The notes under the pieces: generated by a model
What the model was told of the DNA's origin: nothing
The model's database searches: none
The model's input: only the letters and a program-made list of their open reading frames with translations
Program-made: the position numbers and the translations under genes
In this document: positions 1 to 8,958 of the stretch, one piece after another
Layout of the letters: every line of letters starts with the position of its first letter
How positions within the stretch are numbered: the first letter of the stretch is position 1
Assembly (NCBI RefSeq): GCF_000304475.1
Contig: NC_018940.1
Coordinates: 372,001 to 436,000 of the forward strand
Source: Kazachstania africana CBS 2517
Lineage: Eukaryota > Ascomycota > Saccharomycetes > Saccharomycetales > Saccharomycetaceae
Direction: 5' to 3'
DNA length: 64,000 nt

Positions 1-1245
1 AAGGCTGCAAGAACTGTTGATACAGACGATATAGATGAAAACGATGAATCAGGTCAAAATATTATATTGAGTATCATTGCTCAGTTAAAGCCAGGCTGTG
101 ATCTATCAAGGGTGACTTTACCAACATTTATTTTAGAAAAAAAGTCAATGCTAGAAAGAATCACCAACCAATTACAATTTCCTAGTATCTTACTTGATGC
201 ACACTTAGAAGAAGATGAATTAACAAGATTTATCAAGGTTATCAAGTGGTATCTGGCTGGTTGGCATATTGCCCCAAAAGCAGTAAAAAAACCGCTTAAT
301 CCTGTACTTGGTGAGCATTTTACTGCCTATTGGGATCTTCCAAACAAGCAACAAGCCTTCTATATTGCCGAGCAAACGAGCCACCACCCTCCCAAATCTG
401 CTTATTTTTATATGATTCCAGAGTCTCATATCAGAGTTGATGGTGTAGTCATTCCAAAATCAAGATTTTTAGGTAATTCAACAGCTGCTATGATGGCTGG
501 TTTGACAGTTTTACAATTTCTCGATATTAAGGACTCAAAAGGAAACCCTGAAAAGTATACCTTGACCCAACCAAATATGTACGCAAGAGGCATCCTGTTC
601 GGTAAAATGAGAATTGAATTAGGTGACCACATGGTAATTAAGGCACCAAATTATTACGTCGATATTGATTTCAAAACTAAGGGATTTATATCAGGAACTT
701 ACGACGTGATAGAAGGTATAATTAAGGACTACAATGGTAAGGAATATTATGAAATTTCAGGTAAATGGAATGATGTTATGTATTTTAGAGACCTCAGAAT
801 TAAAAATGCTAAGAAGGTAATTCTATTTGATACTCATAATGACGTCCGTTCTGTACCACAAGTTCGTCCACTAAAAGAACAGGGGGAATACGAATCAAGA
901 AGATTATGGAAAAAAGTAACCGATGCTTTGGCAGCCCGTAATCATGAGGTTGCAACGGATGAGAAGCTTAAAATTGAGAATTACCAGAGAGAACTGGCGA
1001 AAAAAAGAGTAGGCGATGGCGTAGAATTTCATCCAAAACTTTTCAAAGACGGTAAGCCAGAAGATGACCTTGACTTCTATATCTATAAGCATATTCCTGA
1101 TGGTGATGATTATGAAGAACAAATCAAAAGCATTTTGGAAATTGCTCCAATATTACCGGGCCAAAAATTCACTGAAAAGTTCTCAATTCCTGCATATAAG
1201 AAACATCATATTCAGGAAAAGCAGCTTTCTCAACTATCCAGTTAA
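1..1245 (+). CDS. OSH6/OSH7: Oxysterol-binding-protein homolog Osh6/Osh7 (5' end outside window)
   Basis: Cytosolic lipid-transfer protein. Osh6 and Osh7 carry phosphatidylserine from the ER to the plasma membrane in exchange for PI4P. The frame is open from base 1, so the start lies to the left. The visible part is 414 codons, against about 440 for the whole yeast protein. It begins in an acidic stretch (DTDDIDENDE), then the OSBP-related domain. The family signature EQTSHHPP lies at about visible residues 124-131, and the basic/acidic helix EYESRRLWKKV near the C-terminus matches the phosphoinositide-binding segment. An apparent internal start at 67 is a TTG and is not the real start. The next genes, LEU5 and NEM1, are the neighbours of S. 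cerevisiae OSH7, whereas the convergent relic downstream recalls ECM9 beside OSH6. I cannot decide between the two paralogs, which are equally similar by eye. Confidence 0.95.
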   Translation, partial: KAARTVDTDDIDENDESGQNIILSIIAQLKPGCDLSRVTLPTFILEKKSMLERITNQLQFPSILLDAHLEEDELTRFIKVIKWYLAGWHIAPKAVKKPLNPVLGEHFTAYWDLPNKQQAFYIAEQTSHHPPKSAYFYMIPESHIRVDGVVIPKSRFLGNSTAAMMAGLTVLQFLDIKDSKGNPEKYTLTQPNMYARGILFGKMRIELGDHMVIKAPNYYVDIDFKTKGFISGTYDVIEGIIKDYNGKEYYEISGKWNDVMYFRDLRIKNAKKVILFDTHNDVRSVPQVRPLKEQGEYESRRLWKKVTDALAARNHEVATDEKLKIENYQRELAKKRVGDGVEFHPKLFKDGKPEDDLDFYIYKHIPDGDDYEEQIKSILEIAPILPGQKFTEKFSIPAYKKHHIQEKQLSQLSS

Positions 1246-1640
1246 GTATCGTTCGGGCCCTGTTTGGACTGGGTAGGGAGAAAGCTATTAAGTTTTGTAT
1301 TAATGCACTCAAAAACATTTTTAATTTTCTGTATTTGTAAATACCTAAAGTTAAGATTTATCTCATCTTTAAAAGAACTTTCTATATTACTTTTTGAATA
1401 AATTTGAGCAAAATTTCGCACAGTTATAAGCTTGCATTTATGAGTCTCTTTAAAAATAGAATCGCCGGTGCCATGGCTTGACGAAATAAGCACACCTAAC
1501 CGGATTTCTTTCTTACCATAAAGCAAACCAAATTTTAACCTCTATCGTATAGAAACGGAATTAATAGTGACATTAATGAAAAATTGTGAAGCCCTCTATG
1601 GCTTGCCAAGGGATATAGTTTTTCTACCTATCAAGGCTAG
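1242..1640 (-). pseudogene. Relic of a gene convergent with OSH6/7, possibly ECM9
   Basis: A minus-strand frame runs from about 1540 to 1242, overlapping the OSH stop by a few bases. It encodes about 98 protein-like residues (for example GVLISSSHGTGDS and NLNFRYLQIQKIKNVFE) but has no ATG. Upstream, a second frame reads on in similar style (LYPLASHRG, SLLIPFLYDRG) and ends in a stop at about 1540, exactly where the first frame picks up. That is the pattern of a frameshifted gene. In S. cerevisiae the convergent neighbour of OSH6 is ECM9, so a relic of ECM9 is my best guess from position. I cannot recall the Ecm9 sequence well enough to confirm it. It could also be a chance open frame. Confidence 0.45.
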
Positions 1641-2939
1641 TTCGCTATGACAATAACTTTATAAGTTTGGTATACTTTCTTTTGCTAGAATTTTTTTCTT
1701 TTCAAAAGAGTATAAGGACCGTCGATCATTTCATAGCCTATCTTTAGAGTATACTCCATCTGTTATTTACTGCCTCTCAAGTAACTGAAAAGATGATGAA
1801 GAGCTCATTTTTTGCAACTATCACTCCGAAATTCAGTTTGGCTATTTCTTTAATGCGCAAAATCTGAAACTGTCTTGAGCTCACTACCTCGATTGAGAAG
1901 ACTGCAAGCTTATCACATTACTTGAAGCAGCAAGGTGTAGGACTCAGAAATAAAGTATGGAAACCTTGAATAAACTAATAACTGCTTTGTCTCAGCTAAT
2001 ACCATAGGAGCACTACTTAAGTCAATCAATTAACTCATCTCACACATGACCTAATAAATTCTTTCACTTAAGTTATGCATCTGCTTGACGATAGATACTA
2101 CTAAATGAATGCCAAACCACGAATATATAAGGCTGAAGCAGCAAAATAAAATCCCCAAGGGTACAACAATAAATGTTAATCTTTCCTAACCTACGGGTAT
2201 CTATTTCAGGTCAAAAGAGTTTCCCACTAAAAACAATGCGTCAATTATTCTAATAAAGAAGGAAAGCGAGAAAGATTAAAGAAAATGGTTTTGATTTTTT
2301 TATCGCTTCGGCAAACGTACACAAAGTCTATTTTATTATTTGTAAATTTTATAAAAAAAATAATAGTTCAATCACGTGCTAAAATTATCTATTATTGAGT
2401 AAATGGATTCAATAAGATGTTTTGGGCACAGTTTTTTTTAGAATTGTTTTAAGGACAGTAGTCGGTTAAACGCCGGTTTGGGAAATTACAACATTTAGCA
2501 TTATGTCAAAGGTTAAGTCGACCTGCCTTACCATTTTGCGAATATTTTACTATATAAGATGGCTGCAATATCATACATACTTCCCTTACGACATTAAAAT
2601 GGCTTAGAAAATGTGTATTTCCTCTCGGGTTATCGATTGAATAATCAATAGTTCTGCAACCAGATTCTCTTCTATTTTGGTTTGGTTTATTTGTACCTAT
2701 TTACCAGTACCGCTGTTTAAGTAGTTCGGGAAATAGTTTTGGATAAAATGGTCAATAATTGATCGCGCTTTATTTGCGAAAGGAAAATCATAAAAATCAG
2801 AAATAAAAGCTAGATTATATCGCATGCTATTTGCCGTAGGAGCATGTTGATTTCTCGAAGCTCTTCTTTCCTATTGTACTAATAATAGCCCTGGACACAT
2901 TAAGGACTATCACTAGTTTGCTAAACGACTACATTATAC
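1641..2939. other. Gene-free stretch and LEU5 promoter
   Basis: No open frame here looks like protein. QCR10, which lies between OSH7 and LEU5 in S. cerevisiae, was looked for by its WGGA core and not seen. A perfect ATCACGTG (Cbf1-type site) lies at 2371-2378, beside an AT-rich run and a CCGAA-containing motif, described in the findings as a weak centromere-like set. The last few hundred bases should hold the LEU5 promoter. Confidence 0.5.
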
Positions 2940-4010
2940 ATGGACAAGCGAAATTGCAGATCGCAAAATCCATCTAACAATAATGCGAAATCGGGAGATG
3001 TCCTAGTTCTGAACAGAAGCTCCCTCGAATATGTACTAAGATCGGGTTTGGCTGGAGGTATTTCTGGTTCCTGTGCAAAAACGTTAATTGCTCCACTTGA
3101 TAGAATAAAAATTTTGTTTCAAACCTCTAATCCTCACTATACTAAATATTCAGGGTCTTTGGTGGGACTAATAGAGGCGGCAAGGCATATAGGGATAAAT
3201 GATGGTATTAGAGGTTTTTATCAAGGGCATTCTATGACTCTTATCAGAATTTTTCCTTATGCATCAGTCAAATTCGTGGCCTACGAACAGATAAGAAGTA
3301 TTCTAATTCCTTCAAATAATTACGAGACACATATAAGGCGATTGTTAAGCGGTTCGTTGGCAGGTCTTTGTAGTATATTTATGACATATCCACTTGATTT
3401 GATTCGTGTAAGGTTAGCATATATCACCGAGCATAAGAGGGTAAAATTAGCGCATATTGTTGGAACTATATATTCGGAACCTGCCTCTAGCACCCTCACA
3501 TCAAAATCTTTTATTCCCCTGTGGTTTTCACATTGGTGCAACTTTTATCGTGGATTTGTACCTACCATTTTAGGTATGATACCGTATGCAGGTGTCTCCT
3601 TTTTTGCACATGATCTTTTGCATGATATATTGAAGCAGAGTTCTCTCGCTCCTTATACAGTACTTCCTCTTTCTCAAAAAGAGAGGGCCCTAATTATGAA
3701 GAAGAAACAAAGACAACCACTAAAGACGTGGGCAGAATTACTCGCTGGTGGCCTCTCTGGGATGGCAGCACAGACAGCATCATATCCCTTCGAGATCATC
3801 AGAAGAAGATTACAGGTTAGTACTCTATCACCACGCAACATGTATAAGCATCAATTCGAAGGCATTTCCAGTATCGCCAACATAATTTACTCCGAAAGGG
3901 GGTGGAGAGGTTTTTTTGTAGGTTTGAGCATCGGTTATATTAAGGTGACACCAATGGTCGCCTGTAGTTTTCTCGTCTATGAAAGAATGAAATGGTACCT
4001 AGGCATTTGA
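2940..4010 (+). CDS. LEU5: Mitochondrial carrier Leu5 (coenzyme A import)
   Basis: Inner-membrane mitochondrial carrier needed to accumulate coenzyme A in the matrix. The name comes from the leucine requirement of mutants, because matrix alpha-isopropylmalate synthase lacks CoA. The 356 residues match the yeast length (357). The three carrier repeats show their signatures: PLDRIKI at about residue 52, PLDLIRV at about 151 and PFEIIRR at about 283. Conserved stretches such as SGLAGGISGSCAKTLIAPLD and the C-terminal GYIKVTPMVACSF are almost as in S. cerevisiae. The ATG at 2940 gives an N-terminal tail of typical length. It is convergent with NEM1. TCD1 (YHR003C), which separates the two in S. 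cerevisiae, is absent. Confidence 0.96.
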   Translation: MDKRNCRSQNPSNNNAKSGDVLVLNRSSLEYVLRSGLAGGISGSCAKTLIAPLDRIKILFQTSNPHYTKYSGSLVGLIEAARHIGINDGIRGFYQGHSMTLIRIFPYASVKFVAYEQIRSILIPSNNYETHIRRLLSGSLAGLCSIFMTYPLDLIRVRLAYITEHKRVKLAHIVGTIYSEPASSTLTSKSFIPLWFSHWCNFYRGFVPTILGMIPYAGVSFFAHDLLHDILKQSSLAPYTVLPLSQKERALIMKKKQRQPLKTWAELLAGGLSGMAAQTASYPFEIIRRRLQVSTLSPRNMYKHQFEGISSIANIIYSERGWRGFFVGLSIGYIKVTPMVACSFLVYERMKWYLGI

Positions 4011-4644
4011 CCCATTTCATACTAAATCATATATCCTCTGAAAAAAATATATATTCTTAATTTGGTATGCATAATTATTTCACTTCGTTTTCTTCTTCTG
4101 TCTTTCCGCCTAACGAAAGAGTAACTTTTGGTGAACTTTCCAAGAGGAATAATTCAGGAGGGATTTTCCGTTTGTCATACAGGATAGATGGTAATTTTTA
4201 AGATTGACTGAGAGATTATTGTTTAAGTAAAATATATAAAATATCTCAATAAATTAAAAGTTTTGTCGTACCCATCGGAAAAAATTTCTGGCGCTGCTCG
4301 TAATTTTTTATCTGTGTTTATTTGTCACTATTATTATCATAGAACTGTTAGGCCTTTTAACTTTTTTTATTTAGCTGAGCTTCAACTTTATAAAACTAAC
4401 CATTAGATCAGGGCTTTATTAAATAAATAGCTTTGGCTTCTATTACCGAAAAAAAAAGATAAAAATACAGATAATTATTTCGAAGTTTTATGCCTACAAG
4501 AATATAAATATGCGATAGAAAATATGCCAGGAATACAGATTCATTGTACTAAAGATAAAATGCACTTTCGATAAAAAGTCTTACTTCCAAATATATGAGT
4601 TTACTTTAGGAAACTCATCCTGTATATGGCTCCAATTGACTTGA
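4011..4644. other. Convergent intergenic LEU5/NEM1
   Basis: AT-rich 3' flanks of two convergent genes. I see poly(A)-signal-like TA-rich runs only. No open frame, RNA gene or trace of TCD1 is visible. Confidence 0.6.
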
Positions 4645-5973
4645 TTAAACATTTTCAAACATTTTCTCACCATTTTTTAAAGCCAGTACGTTTCTTACAT
4701 CCGTCGTATATCTTAGAGCCTCCAAAATTGGGAGTAAATTAAGCAAATCAGTATCCGTTGGATCACTGATCCAGCCTTCTACTTGGATAGCGTTGTCAAC
4801 ATTTAAAGCGTAGCTTACTGGACTGTTATCTATTATAATCACTTCATGAAGCCCTTCAACCGGCAGGAATGTCTTATTATCTTGTGCATGATTTGCGTTC
4901 ACCAAAACACTCAAGTCTTTTATGTAACCGACACCATCTCTCAACAAACAGTTATGCCTATAGAGCCTCTTGGCAAAATTTCCCTGAAATGAGCCTTCCA
5001 ACCAATCGATTACCGGATCAGCATACTCTTTCATTGAAGCAGTGAATATGACGATATTATACCATTTACTAACCTTACTCAAAAATAGATCACAAAAAGG
5101 TCTTTTGTGAACATAATATAAGGTGGAAATGCCGTTTATTGAAAACTTAACCTCTACAAGGTGACCCTGTGAGGAATTTACATGCGTTGTACCTCTTGAG
5201 ACTGAATGAATAAGAGTTTCATCTAAATCTACTACGAGTGTCTTTTTTCTCTCATTACACAAAATGGATCTAGGTATTAATTTCTTTGGGAATAAGAATC
5301 GACCCATTTTCTTTGTCCCAAAAATGTTAGTATTCATAGCCTCATGGTCTTGTTTAATGGTAGATTTATATCGTTGAAAGACTGGTGGCTTGTCAGAACT
5401 TGCCCTTAGTAGAGAACCTTTGATAGTGTCTCGCTGTAGGAAAAATTCATCACTGGTGGAGAGATCTTCTTCTCCCACTTCAGATATAGAACGCAGGGGT
5501 GATAATTCAGAACTTTCTCCAAAGTTTCCCCGAAGTTCTGCTTTCTTTTTACGATCTCTTAACTTAATTCCTCGTTCCACCAAGGTAAGAGGTAATGTTA
5601 GGATGAACCACACATATATAAGTGGGTTTAGGAATAAATATCTTGGTACAAAAAGAATAATGTTCGCTAGCAAAGAAAAAAGGTTGAACTTTTCAAAAAC
5701 TGATAAGATAGTGATTCTTTTTCGTGGTATTTGTTGCTTTATGTGTATGGCACCTTCTACATTCTGATTGTGTGCATCTTTGACACTCGAAAGCCCTTTT
5801 TCTGGAGAGGCATTTTCTCTTGTGATTGTCCCTTTCTGATCATTCGAGATAGAACTCCAATCCTTTTTGCCTACGATATTTTCAGGTACAATATTCGCTT
5901 TAACTTTGTTATTATCTCGCAGTTTGCTGAATGGTAGTTGCACATGATTTGTGATGTAAGATAAGGCGTTCAT
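4645..5973 (-). CDS. NEM1: Nem1, catalytic subunit of the Nem1-Spo7 lipin phosphatase
   Basis: ER and nuclear-envelope phosphatase that, with Spo7, dephosphorylates the lipin Pah1. This directs phosphatidic acid to triacylglycerol and limits nuclear membrane growth. The 442 residues match the yeast length (446). The N-terminal third holds a hydrophobic double span (about residues 95-132, with LFSLLANIILFVPRYLF and WFILTLPLTLV). The C-terminal half is an FCP1/SCP-type HAD domain with the catalytic motif DLDETLIHS at about residues 248-256, and later the substrate-loop region IVIFTASMKEYADPVIDWL and IIDNSP. It is functionally tied to OPI1 at 58.6 kb, since both read the phosphatidic acid pool. 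The start at 5973 is the first ATG of the frame. Confidence 0.95.
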   Translation of the reverse strand: MNALSYITNHVQLPFSKLRDNNKVKANIVPENIVGKKDWSSISNDQKGTITRENASPEKGLSSVKDAHNQNVEGAIHIKQQIPRKRITILSVFEKFNLFSLLANIILFVPRYLFLNPLIYVWFILTLPLTLVERGIKLRDRKKKAELRGNFGESSELSPLRSISEVGEEDLSTSDEFFLQRDTIKGSLLRASSDKPPVFQRYKSTIKQDHEAMNTNIFGTKKMGRFLFPKKLIPRSILCNERKKTLVVDLDETLIHSVSRGTTHVNSSQGHLVEVKFSINGISTLYYVHKRPFCDLFLSKVSKWYNIVIFTASMKEYADPVIDWLEGSFQGNFAKRLYRHNCLLRDGVGYIKDLSVLVNANHAQDNKTFLPVEGLHEVIIIDNSPVSYALNVDNAIQVEGWISDPTDTDLLNLLPILEALRYTTDVRNVLALKNGEKMFENV

Positions 5974-7713
5974 TCCTTCATTTATTCGTACGATGCAATA
6001 GCTATAATTATTGGAACAGATCTCTGGATTTTGTTAGCCGATCGCTCTTGTTGTATCAGGTTTTGTTCTATGTATATATATCAAACAGTTCGTTTGTTTT
6101 ACCTTTTAAACGATAGCTGGAAGGGCCTTTTAATTGTTATGATTTTTGATTAACTTGTTGAGGACGTCGTTCTCCGCCATGTGAAAGAAGTTCATTCGCT
6201 AACAAAAAAAAAAAGATGTCTTACCAAACAGACGCTGCGTCATGGCAAATACGTACTGAGCAAAATTGAAGGAAAAACGTTGTGTAAAAGGAATTATGAT
6301 AGGTAATAAATAGCCTGGCAACTATATATAACTGTATAACTGTCTTATGAAAGTTGGAGACCCTTGTAATCAAGTAATAAGTGCACTTTTTTAGAGATAG
6401 CTTTTAAATATTTCATTAAAATATAAGATGATTTAACAAAACGTTATTTTTGAATCGTAACAACAGACTGGCCTGCTTATAGGATTAAACATATCTTCCG
6501 AAATCTGTTGAAAAAGAAACTTCTGGTGCACATTATTTTGAACTATTCATTTATCTTTAACATATAAAACATTTATTTTTAATTACATTATTTAATTGAC
6601 TTACATAACGAAATAGTAATATGCGGTGGGAAAAATGAATAACCAGATTACTTTCAAGTATTCGTCAAGTCTTGTAAATAAGGTTTCCGAATCTCCGTAG
6701 CTGAAAGCATTTACTAGTTTTTTAGATCAATAATGTAGCCATGAAACTAACAGATATATTTTTTTTTTTTTCGATGTGAATCCTCGACACGTCACGTTAG
6801 AATGTATTAAATGTTGTACAATCTTTTATTTATATATTAAGGTCAGTGAACGCACAATGCACGTATTATATAAAATGCATTCTAGCTTAAGAAAATATCA
6901 TTGCATTATAAAGTGTTACCACCTAGATCAATAAAGTTGCACATAAAATGCGATAAGATACCAACACAATTTGCCTTATGGCTTAGAAAGAGTGTTAATT
7001 GAAAAAAATTATTCGCGAATTGTCCATAGAAAAGAGAGAGTATTTCGCATTCTCTCATTCTTTTTAAGTAATCGTAAAGTTATAAAGTTCATACTTACGC
7101 TACTGTTTTTATTCAACAACGGTGCTACAATTTTCAAAACGTACCTACCATTGTACTTGAGTCAATTATTCTCAGAGGCACGTCTTACCTGCAACCAGCA
7201 AAACTCTCTAGTTTTATATTGAAAAAGTAAAAGTTGGTCTGAGATAATAGTTAATCTGATCAACAATTAGTCTGAAATAGCAGATGTTTCTGGAAACTTT
7301 TCTTCTTAGTTCCGTCAATCCTTGAATGGAACTGAATGCATTTCATTTATATGAGCGAGTTCTACGTGGCAACCTGTTCCTAATACGAAGTCAAAAACCT
7401 TAATGGCTCACTTAAACAATCTCCATTCGCTTTTCAGAAAGCGGTATGCAAAACTGATTTTTTTTAGTTATGGGAATTAAAATTTGCTATCCTAAAGTAG
7501 CATGATCTTACACAAGTTGTATTTCCAAAGAGGAATAAACGAAAAAGTTGAAATCAAAAAAAAGTTATTCTAATCCTTCAAACCTTCTAATTTAAAGGTA
7601 AACTTTTACCGAACATCAGAAGCCAATATGGATAGCAATATTTGTAATTCAAGAACTCGTAAACCATTTTTGATGATGTAACCGTGCAATAATTTTAGTG
7701 ATTTTAAAAAGGT
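5974..7713. other. Gene-free stretch: NEM1 promoter and 3' flank of the zinc-finger gene
   Basis: AT-rich with TATA-like runs near 6070 (NEM1 side). GPA1, TIM10 and STP2, the next genes after NEM1 in S. cerevisiae, are not here. An 83-codon frame at 6971-7222 has no similarity I recognise and is not called. Confidence 0.5.
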
Positions 7714-8958
7714 TCATTGCTCTCGTTGAAGGGGACTCAATGTCTCAGCTGTTTCTACTCCATCACTCTGTTCTCTTTGCTCTTTTTCCTTTTTTAGGTG
7801 CAATTTATAATGTCTATTCATATTGCTTTTGACATTAAAGGCTTTCCCACATTTAGGCCACTTGCAGAGATACGGCCTGTCCCCAGTATGTACAAACATG
7901 TGCGGAAGCAAAGAACTAGATCTAGTCACTGTTTTACCACAGATTGGACATTGATTTTTTTTCTTCACCTTTTTGGTCCAAACTTGGTTATCTGCCGGTA
8001 TTAAGCCGTTATTAGAAGTGAAAATTCCATTTTGGTATGAAAGTGGCGAATTAGCATAACCACAACTTTGAATTGGAGTCAAGTACACTGGTTGGACATT
8101 AGAACTATATCTGTAATGTGGTGGTATATTCAAAGATTGTTGAAATATGGGACCTGCCATCAATTGATTATTTTGAAAAGCTACATTGTCACAATCTAAA
8201 TCACCATTCATGCCATATTTTGAAGAATTTGATGTTTGTTGCAGACTGTTCTCAATAAAACCTACCATAGCATTGCTTTGGCTCAAATTTTGTTCATTAA
8301 GTAAACCTGTCGTATTGTTCGCAATATAGGCCGGTAAGTGAGAGCCTACAACATGACATTGATCAATTGATTGATAGACTGTAGGTGAAGGATAAATTAA
8401 AAATGGAGAAAAAGAGGTTGCTCTTCTGATTAGCTTATTATCTAATAGGCCAGTATTATCAAGCGAAAGCATATTACCGCGTCGAGTCTGATCGAATCCA
8501 TTAGCGTTATAATATTTCTCGCTAGCAGCTCCATACGCTAAATGCTGTGCTGCTTGCATTTCAGAGGGATTATTTACAGGATGTAATAACGTTGGTTTGT
8601 GTAACCCATTAGATAAGGTAATGGCTTGTTGATTTTCAATCGATTCATATGCTTTTCCCGCTATTGGAAGAGACTGTCGTCCCAAGCCCAGTTTTTCGGA
8701 GACTGTCGATTCAGAAAAAGATCTATTATTTGTTACAAGTCTAGGTAAGTCAATATGATTATCAAATTCTTCCGTTTTATGATCTTGGTAAATACTGAAA
8801 CTTTTCGCTGGTAACTGTGTCTTCTCTAAGACAGGTTTGACAATGGAACTTTTAGTCAATGGGTCTGATTCATCATTCAATATCGTTGGACCATTAACTA
8901 GATAATTAAGAGAACCTTTTTCTGATTTCAAATTCTCATCATTATGTATCCTAGTCAT
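7714..8958 (-). CDS. C2H2 zinc-finger protein, Cmr3/YPR015C-like
   Basis: Putative DNA-binding transcription factor of 414 residues. The first 320 or so residues are low-complexity, rich in Asn, Ser and Gln, and not recognisable. Two tandem C2H2 fingers lie near the C-terminus at about residues 333-384. The first is CPICGKTVTRSSSLLPHMFVH, read in two parts around TRSSSLL, and the second is CKWPKCGKAFNVKSNMNRHYKLH in the same region. The second finger, with four residues between its cysteines and the core AFNVKSNMNRH, is typical of S. cerevisiae Cmr3 (YPR013C) and its tandem paralog YPR015C. A basic linker KKVKKK precedes the fingers. In S. cerevisiae these genes lie on chromosome XVI, so this gene marks a synteny junction between the chromosome VIII-like and XIII-like blocks. 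Which paralog it corresponds to is not decidable here. Confidence 0.85.
   Translation of the reverse strand: MTRIHNDENLKSEKGSLNYLVNGPTILNDESDPLTKSSIVKPVLEKTQLPAKSFSIYQDHKTEEFDNHIDLPRLVTNNRSFSESTVSEKLGLGRQSLPIAGKAYESIENQQAITLSNGLHKPTLLHPVNNPSEMQAAQHLAYGAASEKYYNANGFDQTRRGNMLSLDNTGLLDNKLIRRATSFSPFLIYPSPTVYQSIDQCHVVGSHLPAYIANNTTGLLNEQNLSQSNAMVGFIENSLQQTSNSSKYGMNGDLDCDNVAFQNNQLMAGPIFQQSLNIPPHYRYSSNVQPVYLTPIQSCGYANSPLSYQNGIFTSNNGLIPADNQVWTKKVKKKNQCPICGKTVTRSSSLLPHMFVHTGDRPYLCKWPKCGKAFNVKSNMNRHYKLHLKKEKEQREQSDGVETAETLSPLQREQ

Noticed and set aside
6481..6760. TTCCGAA words near 6496 and 6686 as centromere CDEIII candidates
   Set aside because: The flanking bases do not fit the CDEIII pattern and no CDEI-type box lies at a suitable distance.
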